64,000 nt of DNA from JAWXBR01 sp046595995. GTDB taxonomy: Bacteria > Bacteroidota > Ignavibacteria > Kapaibacteriales > Kapaibacteriaceae. Below, in pieces: positions 51,608 through 60,079 of the stretch (position 1 is the stretch's first letter; the number at the start of each line of letters is the position of its first letter). A program made the translations under genes and the position numbers. The notes under the pieces were generated by a model that was not told the DNA's origin, did no database searches, and saw only the letters and a list, made by a program, of their open reading frames with translations. The stretch covers positions 57,226 through 121,225 of the forward strand of contig JBKJNB010000116.1 in assembly GCA_046595995.1 (NCBI GenBank). The letters are read 5' to 3'.

Positions 51608-53260
51608 TTACTGATCATCGCCGACTTGACCGCCCAGAATGCCAGAATAACGAGATGAGCCCAGAATACGACTGGCTACTGCGACACTTGGGTCGATGAG
51701 CAGGGCACGCGCTGTACGTGCCGACTCACCTTCAAAGCGAGAGCGGATCTCCCCTTCAAGGAGAATACGTACCAAGTCCTGGTGCTGACGAACGAGGCGA
51801 GGAACGTCGCGTTCAACAGCCCGCTCGGCCTGTTCGATGCTCTTGATAACGCTAGTCGGCAGAGAAAACGATTCGGCGCGTTTACGTGATGCCTCGAGAT
51901 CTGCGAGAACAGGGGAACGTTGCGCTAACGGTTGCGATTCAATGTATTTAATAAACAACTCAAGCACGGTTTTGTCGACCGTAAACTTATCTGGTAGCTG
52001 CGATTTGGTTGCTGTGTATTGGGTGCCAAAACGGAAGAAAACATCCTCTTGCAGCAGGTATTCTAGTGGTGCGGGAAAAAGCGAGTCGGAAACACTTGTG
52101 TCTGGTTCGATGCCATGTAGTTCGCGTACGATGCGTCCATTGCGAGTGTTAAAGAGCGTAGTGTCGTGCTTCGCTACCGTTCCACGTTTCGCTGCAAAGT
52201 CTATGCGTTGAATGCTGCGTCCGGATGGAGTGTAATACCGAGCAGTCGTCACTTTCAGGCTGGCGTCGTTCGGCAGCGGAACCACAGTTTGTACAAGCCC
52301 CTTGCCGTAGGAGCGCCTTCCCACGACAACTCCGCGGTCAAGATCCTGTATTGCTCCGGCAACTACTTCGCTTGCACTTGCGCTTCGCTCATTGATGAGA
52401 ATGGCTAACGGAAGTGAAGGTTCTAGAGGATTGTTTTCAGATCGGATAATGCGCGTGTCTTCGGGGTCACGCGACTTCGTGCTGACGATTGTGCTACCGC
52501 GAGGGACGAATGTCTCAACGACACCCACGGCCGCGTCAAGAAGGCCGCCTGGGTTGTCCCGTAGATCGAGGATGAGACCCTGCAGGGCGGCGCGTTCGCG
52601 AAGTATCCCGATGTGGCGGCGAACCTCTACGGGTGCGTATCGCGTGAATCGACTCAGGCGTATGTAGCCAATGTCTCCAGGCAGGACATCGCTAAAGGAT
52701 ACGTTCTCAACAATCATTTCGGCGCGTGCCACAGAAACTACGATCGTGTCGGCTCGGCCTTCACGCACAATCTTTAGTTCTGCAATGTCGCCTTCCTGAC
52801 CACGCGTGTGCCGACGCAGCTCCTTTGGAGAGAGCGTATCAACGCGAAATCCACCAATTGACAGAAGCCGATCACCAATGCGAATGCCTGCTTTGTGCGC
52901 TGGAAAGTTTTCGCGGACGTTGGTGATAAACAGCATGCTATCACGTGTCGCGACGGTAATGCCGAAGCCCGTATAGATGCCGCTGCTGATTAGCTCGAGG
53001 TCTTCTTTGTCTTCGTATGGAACGTAGACAGTGTATGGGTCTAGTTTGTCGAGCATACCCTCAATGCCTGCATCGATGAGAATCTGAGGGTCGACATCAT
53101 CGACATATGTGGTACTGATCTCGCGCATCACTGCACCGAAGGCATCCATCGATCGACCCATTCGTCTGTAAAACGAATCATCGCCGACGGATAGAAAGCC
53201 AACGCTTAGCGATGCGGCTGCGAGGACACAGATGATGAGGGTACGTTTGGGCATAGACAT
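51608..53260 (-). CDS. C-terminal processing protease (S41, CtpA-like)
   Basis: This is a 550-residue periplasmic protease with an N-terminal signal anchor (TLIICVLAAASLSVGFLS). A PDZ domain is at about residues 85-165 (GIYTGFGITVATRDSML...AHKAGIRIGDRLLSIGG). The S41 core has LRDNPGGLLDAAV. The catalytic serine is in NERSASASEVVAGA and the lysine in SYGKGLVQTV. Such proteases trim envelope proteins from their C-terminus. ATG at 53260 shares one base with the glyS stop (TAATG), so the two are coupled. An alternative start is the second Met two codons in. Confidence 0.93.
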   Translation of the reverse strand: MSMPKRTLIICVLAAASLSVGFLSVGDDSFYRRMGRSMDAFGAVMREISTTYVDDVDPQILIDAGIEGMLDKLDPYTVYVPYEDKEDLELISSGIYTGFGITVATRDSMLFITNVRENFPAHKAGIRIGDRLLSIGGFRVDTLSPKELRRHTRGQEGDIAELKIVREGRADTIVVSVARAEMIVENVSFSDVLPGDIGYIRLSRFTRYAPVEVRRHIGILRERAALQGLILDLRDNPGGLLDAAVGVVETFVPRGSTIVSTKSRDPEDTRIIRSENNPLEPSLPLAILINERSASASEVVAGAIQDLDRGVVVGRRSYGKGLVQTVVPLPNDASLKVTTARYYTPSGRSIQRIDFAAKRGTVAKHDTTLFNTRNGRIVRELHGIEPDTSVSDSLFPAPLEYLLQEDVFFRFGTQYTATKSQLPDKFTVDKTVLELFIKYIESQPLAQRSPVLADLEASRKRAESFSLPTSVIKSIEQAERAVERDVPRLVRQHQDLVRILLEGEIRSRFEGESARTARALLIDPSVAVASRILGSSRYSGILGGQVGDDQ

Positions 53261-54690
53261 TAGGTCCGCAGACGACGTCGGATGGTCTCTTCGAGTGCAT
53301 CGGTGGATATGCGCTCCTGCTGCATAGTGTCACGATCGCGAATCGTAACAGTTCCATCAGTAATCGTTTGCCCGTCAACCGTAATACAGAACGGCGTGCC
53401 CACTTCGTCCTGCCTGCGATATCGCCGTCCTATAGCACCGCTTGTATCATAATCCACACGGAATGATCGCTGCAAATCCTTGTAGATGGCCTGGGCAGCC
53501 TCGGGCATTCCGTCCTTATTTACCAGTGGGAACACCGCAGCGGTGACCGGCGCAAGACTTGGGAGTAATCGTAATACGGTACGAGTCTCGGTAGTGCCGT
53601 CATCGGCAGTTACAACTTCTTCATCGTATGCATCGCACAGCACTGCAAGGAACGCGCGTGTTGCACCGGCAGCGGTCTCGATAACATACGGCACGTATCG
53701 ATCCTTACTGACCGTGTCTACGTATTCGAGCTTCTTCCCAGAGAACTCCTGATGCTTCATCAAATCGAAGTCGGTACGCGAGTGAATACCCTCAACCTCG
53801 CCCCAACCAAATGGGAACAAGTATTCGATGTCTTCGGCCGCCGCCGCATAGTGTGCGAGTTTCTCATGAGGCTTGCGCCGAAGGTTGTCCGCCTTTATGC
53901 CGATTGCTTGGAACCAATCCCACCGTTGCTGACGCCAGTATTCGAACCATTCGCCCTCAGTACCCGGTTTGACGAAGAACTGCATTTCCATCTGCTCGAA
54001 TTCGCGTGTACGGAAGAGAAAATTCTTTGTGTTGATCTCGTTACGAAACGACTTGCCGATCTGCGCAATGCCAAACGGTGGCTTCATACGTGCAGAGTCC
54101 ATCACGTTTTTGAAGTTCACGAAGATGCCCTGTGCTGTTTCCGGACGCAAGTACACGGTGTTGGAGACGTCCTCAACAGGACCGACGTACGTCTTGAACA
54201 TGAGATTGAAGTTCCGCACCTCTGTCCAGTCTGTCGTGCCCGAAACAGGGTCGGGGATGTTGTTGTCAACGATAATGCTGTGGTAGTCTTCGTTCGACTG
54301 CACGGCCGCGAGCCGTTGCTCTATGGCATCGGCCTCAGCGGTTTTGTTCTTCGTGCGCAAGCGAGCAACGTAGTCTTCGATGAGCGTATCAGCGCGGTGC
54401 CTAGCTTTCGACATCTTGTTGTCAATCATCGGATCGGAGAACTGCTGAAGGTGTCCAGATGCCTCCCACGTCCGTGGGTGCATCAGGATCGCAGCGTCTA
54501 TGCCAACGATGTCCGTTCTATACGTCATCGCCTTCCACCACGAGTCTTTGATGTTGCGGAGCAGCTCGACGCCTAACGGACCGTAATCCCAGCAGCCGTT
54601 AAGACCGCCATAGATTTCAGAGGATTGGTAGACAAAGCCCTTGCGTTTGCACAACGAAAGAATGGCATCAAGATTAGGCATCGAACTCAT
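53260..54690 (-). CDS. glyS: Glycine--tRNA ligase, homodimeric (eukaryote-like) type
   Basis: This is a 476-residue class II synthetase of the alpha2 type, not the E. coli alpha2-beta2 type. Motif 1 includes YGPLGVELLRNIKDSWW. Motif 2 is IGKSFRNEINTKNFLFRTREFEQMEMQFF, and motif 3 is near TAAGATRAFLAVLCDAY. The C-terminal anticodon-binding domain starts around LPSLAPVTAAVFPL. An insertion with a coiled, charged segment (TLIEDYVARLRTKNKTAEADAIEQR) lies after motif 1. It is divergent from dsbD, and the 103-base gap between them carries one AAGGGGCT octamer. Confidence 0.95.
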   Translation of the reverse strand: MSSMPNLDAILSLCKRKGFVYQSSEIYGGLNGCWDYGPLGVELLRNIKDSWWKAMTYRTDIVGIDAAILMHPRTWEASGHLQQFSDPMIDNKMSKARHRADTLIEDYVARLRTKNKTAEADAIEQRLAAVQSNEDYHSIIVDNNIPDPVSGTTDWTEVRNFNLMFKTYVGPVEDVSNTVYLRPETAQGIFVNFKNVMDSARMKPPFGIAQIGKSFRNEINTKNFLFRTREFEQMEMQFFVKPGTEGEWFEYWRQQRWDWFQAIGIKADNLRRKPHEKLAHYAAAAEDIEYLFPFGWGEVEGIHSRTDFDLMKHQEFSGKKLEYVDTVSKDRYVPYVIETAAGATRAFLAVLCDAYDEEVVTADDGTTETRTVLRLLPSLAPVTAAVFPLVNKDGMPEAAQAIYKDLQRSFRVDYDTSGAIGRRYRRQDEVGTPFCITVDGQTITDGTVTIRDRDTMQQERISTDALEETIRRRLRT

Positions 54691-54793
54691 GGTAAGGGGC
54701 TTCCGATAGGGGGCGTCGATTAGAATGCACTAAAAATACAAAGTCGACGACGTTGCGTAAGTTGATGGCTGCCAATAGTTAACGTAAGAGAAC

Positions 54794-56815
54794 ATGCACG
54801 CACTGAACTTCAACAGCCCCTTTCGGACGCTTACCCTCGCCGTCGCATTCGTTGCGATGTGCTTAACAGCTCGTGCAGCCGATGACTTCACCAGAATGAA
54901 GTTTGCTCAGCTTGCACCCATAAGCATGCCAGTAGGAGACACAGCTACGGTGGTCCTTACTGCGACAATTGACAAGGGCTGGTACATTTACTCAAACAGG
55001 GAAACGCTCGGTCCAGATGGGATCGGTCCCACCCCAACAACGATCGATCTCGTGAATTCGCCGTTGAAGATTGTTCGCGTGATAATGTCGCCAATTAAAA
55101 AAAGTTACGATTCGAGTTTTGGAACGACCGTCGAGAAAGTATCTAAGAACGCTGAGCTTCGTGTTTTACTTCGCGCACCAACTAATCTTAAACTCGGGCA
55201 GCAGCCACTAAAGTTTTCGATTTGGATTCAGCGCTGCGATTCGACTGCATGCCTGCCACCCAAGGAATTCATTGTAACCTCGACGGTTACGTTCACACCA
55301 GCGATACCCGGTGCTGTACCTGTAGGCGATACGATAGACACGAGCGCAGGCGGATCGCCTCCGTCGCCTCCAATTGCAACGACCGGTGTAGATGCGAAGG
55401 CGTCTGCCGATGGCGACATCGAAGATGCGAGGAAGGCCGGATTGATCTCCTTCTTTCTACTCGGCATGCTCGTTGGCTTGGGTGCGCTTGCTACACCATG
55501 TGTGTATCCGATGGTGCCAATCACGGTCTCATTCTTTACGAAGCGAAGTGAGAAGAACAAGGCTGGACAGCTTACCGATGCTGCAGTGTTTGCCGGTGGC
55601 ATTGTCCTAACATTTACCCTCATCGGCATTATCGTGTCTGCGATATGGGGTGCGAGTCAGGTTGGAAGTTTTGCAGCGGACCCATGGACAAATCTGATCA
55701 TTGGCCTGTTGTTCATTGTGTTAGCCTTCAACCTGTTCGGCGCATTCGAAATACAGGTGCCGGTAAGCATTCTGAATACACTGAATAAGAAGAGTCAGGG
55801 TACTGGTTACAGCGCCACCTTCCTAATGGGCGTGACATTTGCCGTTATATCGTTTACTTGCACTGGTGCATTCGTCGCTGGTGCTCTGGGTAGCGCGAAC
55901 CAAGGCGACTATCTGTACCCAACGGTCGGCATGCTGGGCTTTGCTATAAGCTTTGCGGCGCCGTTCTTCATCCTTGCCTTAGCCCCTTCATTAATGACAA
56001 GAATGCCGCGATCTGGCGGCTGGATGAACAATGTTAAAGTGATTCTCGGGTTCCTTGAAATTGCATTTGCATTGAAGTTTCTAAGCAGCGCCGACTTGAA
56101 CTTCAGTTGGGGTATTCTGCCTCGTGATGTTGTGCTGGCAGTCTGGATTGGCATTGCGTTTTTAATTGTGCTCTATTTGCTTGGTACATACAGAATGACG
56201 CTCGACTCAGCACTCGAATCTGTGAGTGGCCTGCGCGCTGCGTTTGCAATTGTGTTTGCATCGATTGCCTTCTGGCTCTTCACGGGCTTCGGAAATCGTC
56301 CACTTGGCGAAATCGACGGCATCCTTCCGCCCCTGAATTACGAAGAGATAATTGCTATCGGTAGAGGAGACGAAGTCGTTGTGAAAGCTGGACCATCATC
56401 GTCTGGCTTTGGAGGATCGAAGACCTCTGCCAAGCACATAGAAGAGAACTGGTTCGACAACCTTGATAAAGCGAAAGCAGAAGCGAAGAAAACGGGTAGA
56501 CCCATCTTTGTAGACTTTACGGGCTTTACATGCACGAACTGTCGATGGATGGAGCAGAACATGTTCACCCGCCCGTCAGTGTCAAAGCGCATGGCTGACT
56601 ACATCCTTGTTCGATTATTCACCGATCGTCGAACAGAGCCGTTCATCTCGAATCAGCGACTTCAAGAGAGGGAGTATGGCTCGCTTACGTTACCCCTGTA
56701 TGTCGTGCTTACCTCTGATGGCTCGTATGTGGCGAAGGCCGATTACACACGCGACGAAAGCAAATTCGTTGCGTTTCTCGATAAGGGTCTTAAACCCCAG
56801 GGCGCAGTTCAGTAA
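54794..56815 (+). CDS. dsbD: Thiol:disulfide interchange protein DsbD
   Basis: This is 673 residues with the full three-part reductant relay. After the signal peptide (to about RAA), the N-terminal periplasmic domain has two cysteines in QRCDSTACLPP. The eight-helix membrane domain has the pair C236 (ATPCVYPMVP) and C356 (SFTCTGAFVAG). The C-terminal thioredoxin domain has C580-T-N-C583 in GFTCTNCRWME. It passes electrons from cytoplasmic thioredoxin to periplasmic partners (disulfide isomerase, cytochrome maturation). It is a single gene with its own promoter region; the downstream gene is convergent. Confidence 0.95.
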   Translation: MHALNFNSPFRTLTLAVAFVAMCLTARAADDFTRMKFAQLAPISMPVGDTATVVLTATIDKGWYIYSNRETLGPDGIGPTPTTIDLVNSPLKIVRVIMSPIKKSYDSSFGTTVEKVSKNAELRVLLRAPTNLKLGQQPLKFSIWIQRCDSTACLPPKEFIVTSTVTFTPAIPGAVPVGDTIDTSAGGSPPSPPIATTGVDAKASADGDIEDARKAGLISFFLLGMLVGLGALATPCVYPMVPITVSFFTKRSEKNKAGQLTDAAVFAGGIVLTFTLIGIIVSAIWGASQVGSFAADPWTNLIIGLLFIVLAFNLFGAFEIQVPVSILNTLNKKSQGTGYSATFLMGVTFAVISFTCTGAFVAGALGSANQGDYLYPTVGMLGFAISFAAPFFILALAPSLMTRMPRSGGWMNNVKVILGFLEIAFALKFLSSADLNFSWGILPRDVVLAVWIGIAFLIVLYLLGTYRMTLDSALESVSGLRAAFAIVFASIAFWLFTGFGNRPLGEIDGILPPLNYEEIIAIGRGDEVVVKAGPSSSGFGGSKTSAKHIEENWFDNLDKAKAEAKKTGRPIFVDFTGFTCTNCRWMEQNMFTRPSVSKRMADYILVRLFTDRRTEPFISNQRLQEREYGSLTLPLYVVLTSDGSYVAKADYTRDESKFVAFLDKGLKPQGAVQ

Positions 56816-56828
56816 ACAATTCTAATGC

Positions 56829-57308
56829 TCAATACGTAATGCGATAGGTGAGCCACTCTTTCACGTGCTCGCCATCTTTGTGTTTGTAGAATTCTATCGC
56901 CGGCTCGTTCCAGTCCAGCACCTGCCACTCCATGCGGCCACATCCACGGGCTTCGCCGATGTTACGGACGTGATTGAAGAGCGCACTACCGATACCTAAA
57001 CCTCGTGCAGACTCCAACACGAAGAGATCTTCCAAATAGATGGTTGGCTTTGCTAGAAACGACGAGTAGGTTTCTAATGCGATGGCGTAGCCAACAGGCC
57101 AGCCGTTGTGAAAGGCAAGGAATGCATCGAAGCGAGGGAAGTCACCGAAGGCATCGTCGTGCAGACGCTGAACGGCATCCGCCGTTGGGCGCTCCAACTT
57201 CTCATAATCGGCTAATGCATTAACTAGCGTTATGAATGCATCGAAGTGTGCACGATGCAGTTTTATAATGTCAGGTTTACTCATGTGTACAATGTCAGGT
57301 GTGCTCAT
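56829..57308 (-). CDS. GNAT-family N-acetyltransferase
   Basis: This is a 159-residue acetyl-CoA-dependent acetyltransferase. The acetyl-CoA loop is LFVLESARGLGIGSALFNHVRN and the C-terminal part is MEWQVLDWNEPAIEFYKHKDGEHV, as in the diamine/aminoglycoside-type GNATs. The substrate is unknown. The 5' end is a 24-bp tandem duplication (57261-57308), so the protein begins with two near copies of MSxPDI and could start at 57308 (ATGA overlap with panC) or 57284. Confidence 0.85.
   Translation of the reverse strand: MSTPDIVHMSKPDIIKLHRAHFDAFITLVNALADYEKLERPTADAVQRLHDDAFGDFPRFDAFLAFHNGWPVGYAIALETYSSFLAKPTIYLEDLFVLESARGLGIGSALFNHVRNIGEARGCGRMEWQVLDWNEPAIEFYKHKDGEHVKEWLTYRITY
57261..57308 (-). repeat. 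24-bp tandem duplication containing two start codons
   Basis: On the minus strand ATGAGCACACCTGACATTGT is repeated as ATGAGTAAACCTGACATTAT with a 24-base period; most of the 24 positions match between the copies. Each copy supplies an ATG for the GNAT gene, and only the first is coupled to the panC stop. Confidence 0.75.
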
Positions 57309-58159
57309 GTTCGTTGTACTAGTACGTTGTCAATGAGCCGGGTTTTTCCCAAGCGTGCCGCAATGAGCAACACGATGTTGGCGTCGTTGCTAAATACTGG
57401 TTCAGCTACAAGCGTCTCAGCATTCGCTGCAACGGCATACTCCAGCATTAACGCTGGCTCAGTGGCAATAATCATAGCCATCACAGTATGGATTGCTGAG
57501 CCGCTTCGCTCGCCAGCTAACACCAACTCGCGGGCAGCAAACAATGCTTTCGAAATCGTCCCCGCCTGGGTCCGCTCGACTGTGTTGAGGTATGCATTGC
57601 GTGATGACATGGCAAGTCCGTCGGTCTCGCGTACTGTAGGCAGTACCGTTATGTGCACGGGCATGAGTAAATCTTCCGTCATTCTGCGCACGACTAGTGT
57701 CTGCTGAAAGTCTTTCTGTCCGAAGTACGCCTCATGCGGCAGCATCGCTTCAAATAGCTTGCACACAACCGTAGCAACACCGTCGAAGTGTGTTGGCCTA
57801 ACGGTGCCCTCAAGCGTATCGCTAACACCCTGCACGTGAATTGTCGTAGTAGGTCCGTTCGGGTACATCTCTGCAACCGTTGGGGCAAATACCACACCGC
57901 CGCCTGCTGCCTGCACGAGAGCAAGGTCGGCTGTGAGATCGCGGGGATAGGCGTCAAAGTCCTCACCCTGGGCAAACTGTGTGGGATTAACGAAGATGGA
58001 TGTTACCACCACATCGTGGTGCGCGGCTGCATATATAATGAGCGAGGCATGCCCTGTATGTAGAGCGCCCATCGTCGGTACACAGCCGACGGATTTGCCA
58101 GCTCGGCGCGCCTCCTGTACAAAGGCCTGCATCTCACGTACGGATGTAATGGTTGTCAT
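57305..58159 (-). CDS. panC: Pantothenate synthetase
   Basis: This enzyme joins pantoate and beta-alanine using ATP, the last step of vitamin B5 synthesis. It has 284 residues. The HIGH-like motif is PTMGALHTGHASL (H34, H37), FVNPTQFAQGEDFDAYPR binds pantoate, HFDGVATVVCKLF and FGQKDFQQ are family marks, and MSSRNAYL is the KMSKS-like loop. The upstream divergent gene starts 34 bases away. panB and panD are not present. Confidence 0.96.
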   Translation of the reverse strand: MTTITSVREMQAFVQEARRAGKSVGCVPTMGALHTGHASLIIYAAAHHDVVVTSIFVNPTQFAQGEDFDAYPRDLTADLALVQAAGGGVVFAPTVAEMYPNGPTTTIHVQGVSDTLEGTVRPTHFDGVATVVCKLFEAMLPHEAYFGQKDFQQTLVVRRMTEDLLMPVHITVLPTVRETDGLAMSSRNAYLNTVERTQAGTISKALFAARELVLAGERSGSAIHTVMAMIIATEPALMLEYAVAANAETLVAEPVFSNDANIVLLIAARLGKTRLIDNVLVQRT

Positions 58160-58193
58160 GTCACAGCGAAGTAGTGGGACGCACGAAGATACT

Positions 58194-58970
58194 ATGTCCT
58201 ATGTCTGTATTCTGTGTGTCCTTCTTTTCGCAGTTGCTACCTCGGTTGCGCAGCGTACACAGCGTGCATTCGGAATGGATGACACCGTCGATGTAATCGA
58301 CCACACTCGTTTCGATTCGTTGTGGCATGGGTCTCTGAACCAAGGGGCTTTGATTACGGACGGCATTCACAGCAAGGCATACACTGCATATCGTGGTGCG
58401 ATAGCAAACGCGCATCCAACGGCATATCATCCAAATGCACAGCTCGCGTTCTGGGTAAACGCCTATTTGGCCTGCCTTTGGGAAGTGATGCACTTACGTG
58501 TGGGCTATCGATCGACGCTTTGGGATTCGTCGTTCTTTAGGCGCGATACGTTCCGTGTAGCGGAGGCTGCGCATACACTGGGGTCGTTGCGAGACACGAT
58601 CGTGGGGTGCATTCGTGACACACGGGCTAGTGTCTTTCTAGCAACGGGGAGCACACATGATCCGCCGTTTCCGTCCCACGCCTGCTTCGCCAAGACCGTT
58701 CGGCAATCCATGCGCGATCTACTTCGACGTATCTGCCGTAGCGAACGCTTCGTCTTCTTCGACCCCGCTGGCAATGTCCTTCAGCTCAGCTCCTTCTTCA
58801 AGCCCCTTACCGAACGGATGCGGAATGAGGCGGGGAGCGAGGTGCAGTGGGTGCTGCCCTACGTGAGCGAGCAGACGGCCGCCCTTCTTGCCTTGCATCG
58901 TCAGGCGGTGACGGTTATCGTGAGCGATCGCATTGAGAAATGGAAACGTGGCCGGAGACGCGATCGCTGA
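58194..58970 (+). CDS. DUF547-family exported protein
   Basis: This is about 258 residues. A signal peptide (MSYVCILCVLLFAVATSVAQ) supports ATG 58194; earlier in-frame ATGs lie inside panC. The DUF547 core is seen in LAFWVNAYLACLW, the early H/D segment, and DTIVGCIRDTRASVFLATGSTHDPPFPSHA. Function in the family is unknown. The last 20 residues are very basic (RIEKWKRGRRRDR). ilvE follows after 39 bases. Confidence 0.75.
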   Translation: MSYVCILCVLLFAVATSVAQRTQRAFGMDDTVDVIDHTRFDSLWHGSLNQGALITDGIHSKAYTAYRGAIANAHPTAYHPNAQLAFWVNAYLACLWEVMHLRVGYRSTLWDSSFFRRDTFRVAEAAHTLGSLRDTIVGCIRDTRASVFLATGSTHDPPFPSHACFAKTVRQSMRDLLRRICRSERFVFFDPAGNVLQLSSFFKPLTERMRNEAGSEVQWVLPYVSEQTAALLALHRQAVTVIVSDRIEKWKRGRRRDR

Positions 58971-59009
58971 AGATCGGCCTGCAGGGGTGCGTATCTTTGC
59001 AACCCGCCT

Positions 59010-60074
59010 ATGACACTACCTATAGACCGAGCCACAACCCCGCGCCTGGATGCAGATGCGGTAGCCGACGGAACCCTTACCAATGTTCCGGGCGATCACC
59101 TTTTTATTGCCGAATACCTCGATGGCGAATGGAGCACGGGACGTATCCAACCATACGCACCGATTCCAATGCCGCCACTTGCGCTTGGCCTTCACTATGC
59201 GCAGTTGGTATTCGAAGGCATGAAAGCCTACAGATGGCCCGATAATCGCATTGCTGTGTTCCGCACGAAGAAGCACCACGAACGGTTTAATCGCTCGCTT
59301 GTGCGTATGTGCATGCCGGAGATTCCGTACGACATCTTTTCGAAAGCCATTCACACACTCGTAGACCTCGATCGAGATTGGGTGCCAAGCGACAGCGATG
59401 CTTCATACTACATCCGTCCGTTCATGATTGCCAGCGAAGAGCGCATGGGCCTAAAATCGTCGGATGAGTTTCTCTTTATGGTAGTTGGCGGACCCTTTCG
59501 CCCCCTCTACACACGGCCGTTACGCGTAAAGGTGGAGATGAAGTTTGTGCGCGCAGCACCAGGTGGCACTGGAGCAGCAAAATGCGCTGGCAATTACGCC
59601 GGTGCGATGTATCCGACAAAGCTCGCTCAGCAAGAGGGATTCGACCAGGTGATATGGACCGATGCCATTTCGCACGAATACGTAGAAGAATCGGGTACAA
59701 TGAATCTTGCGTTTGTGATCGACGACGTTCTTGTAACACCGGCACTCACCGATACTATTCTCGATGGTGTTACACGAGAGAGTGTGCTCACCTTAGCGCG
59801 TGACCTTGGCATCAAGGTCGAGGAACGTCCGGTTTCAGTCGCAGAAGTGATGAAGGGGCTCAAAGATGGGTCTCTCACAGAAGCATTCGGTATAGGTACT
59901 GCTGCCTCTGTTGCACCAATCGGCTCAATCAACTGCGAGGGCGAAGAGTTTACCCTTGGTGTCGATCCTTCAAACACGATGTTCGCTTTGAAGGCGGCGC
60001 TCGATGGAATCCGCCTGGGCACGGACGCAGACCGCCATGGTTGGATGACCGTTGTCGATGGCATGTCAGCCTGA
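59010..60074 (+). CDS. ilvE: Branched-chain amino acid aminotransferase
   Basis: This PLP enzyme handles Leu, Ile and Val. It has 354 residues, the longer BCAT form, with an extended N-terminus (IDRATTPRLDADAVADG). LGLHYAQLVFEGMKAYR, the PLP lysine in GAAKCAGNYAGAM, and VEESGTMNLAFVIDD (the E-x-G-x-x-N signature) are visible. The end TESVLTLARDL-like segment and GTAASVAPIGSI are typical. recG starts five bases after the stop. Confidence 0.95.
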   Translation: MTLPIDRATTPRLDADAVADGTLTNVPGDHLFIAEYLDGEWSTGRIQPYAPIPMPPLALGLHYAQLVFEGMKAYRWPDNRIAVFRTKKHHERFNRSLVRMCMPEIPYDIFSKAIHTLVDLDRDWVPSDSDASYYIRPFMIASEERMGLKSSDEFLFMVVGGPFRPLYTRPLRVKVEMKFVRAAPGGTGAAKCAGNYAGAMYPTKLAQQEGFDQVIWTDAISHEYVEESGTMNLAFVIDDVLVTPALTDTILDGVTRESVLTLARDLGIKVEERPVSVAEVMKGLKDGSLTEAFGIGTAASVAPIGSINCEGEEFTLGVDPSNTMFALKAALDGIRLGTDADRHGWMTVVDGMSA

Positions 60075-60079
60075 TGTAG

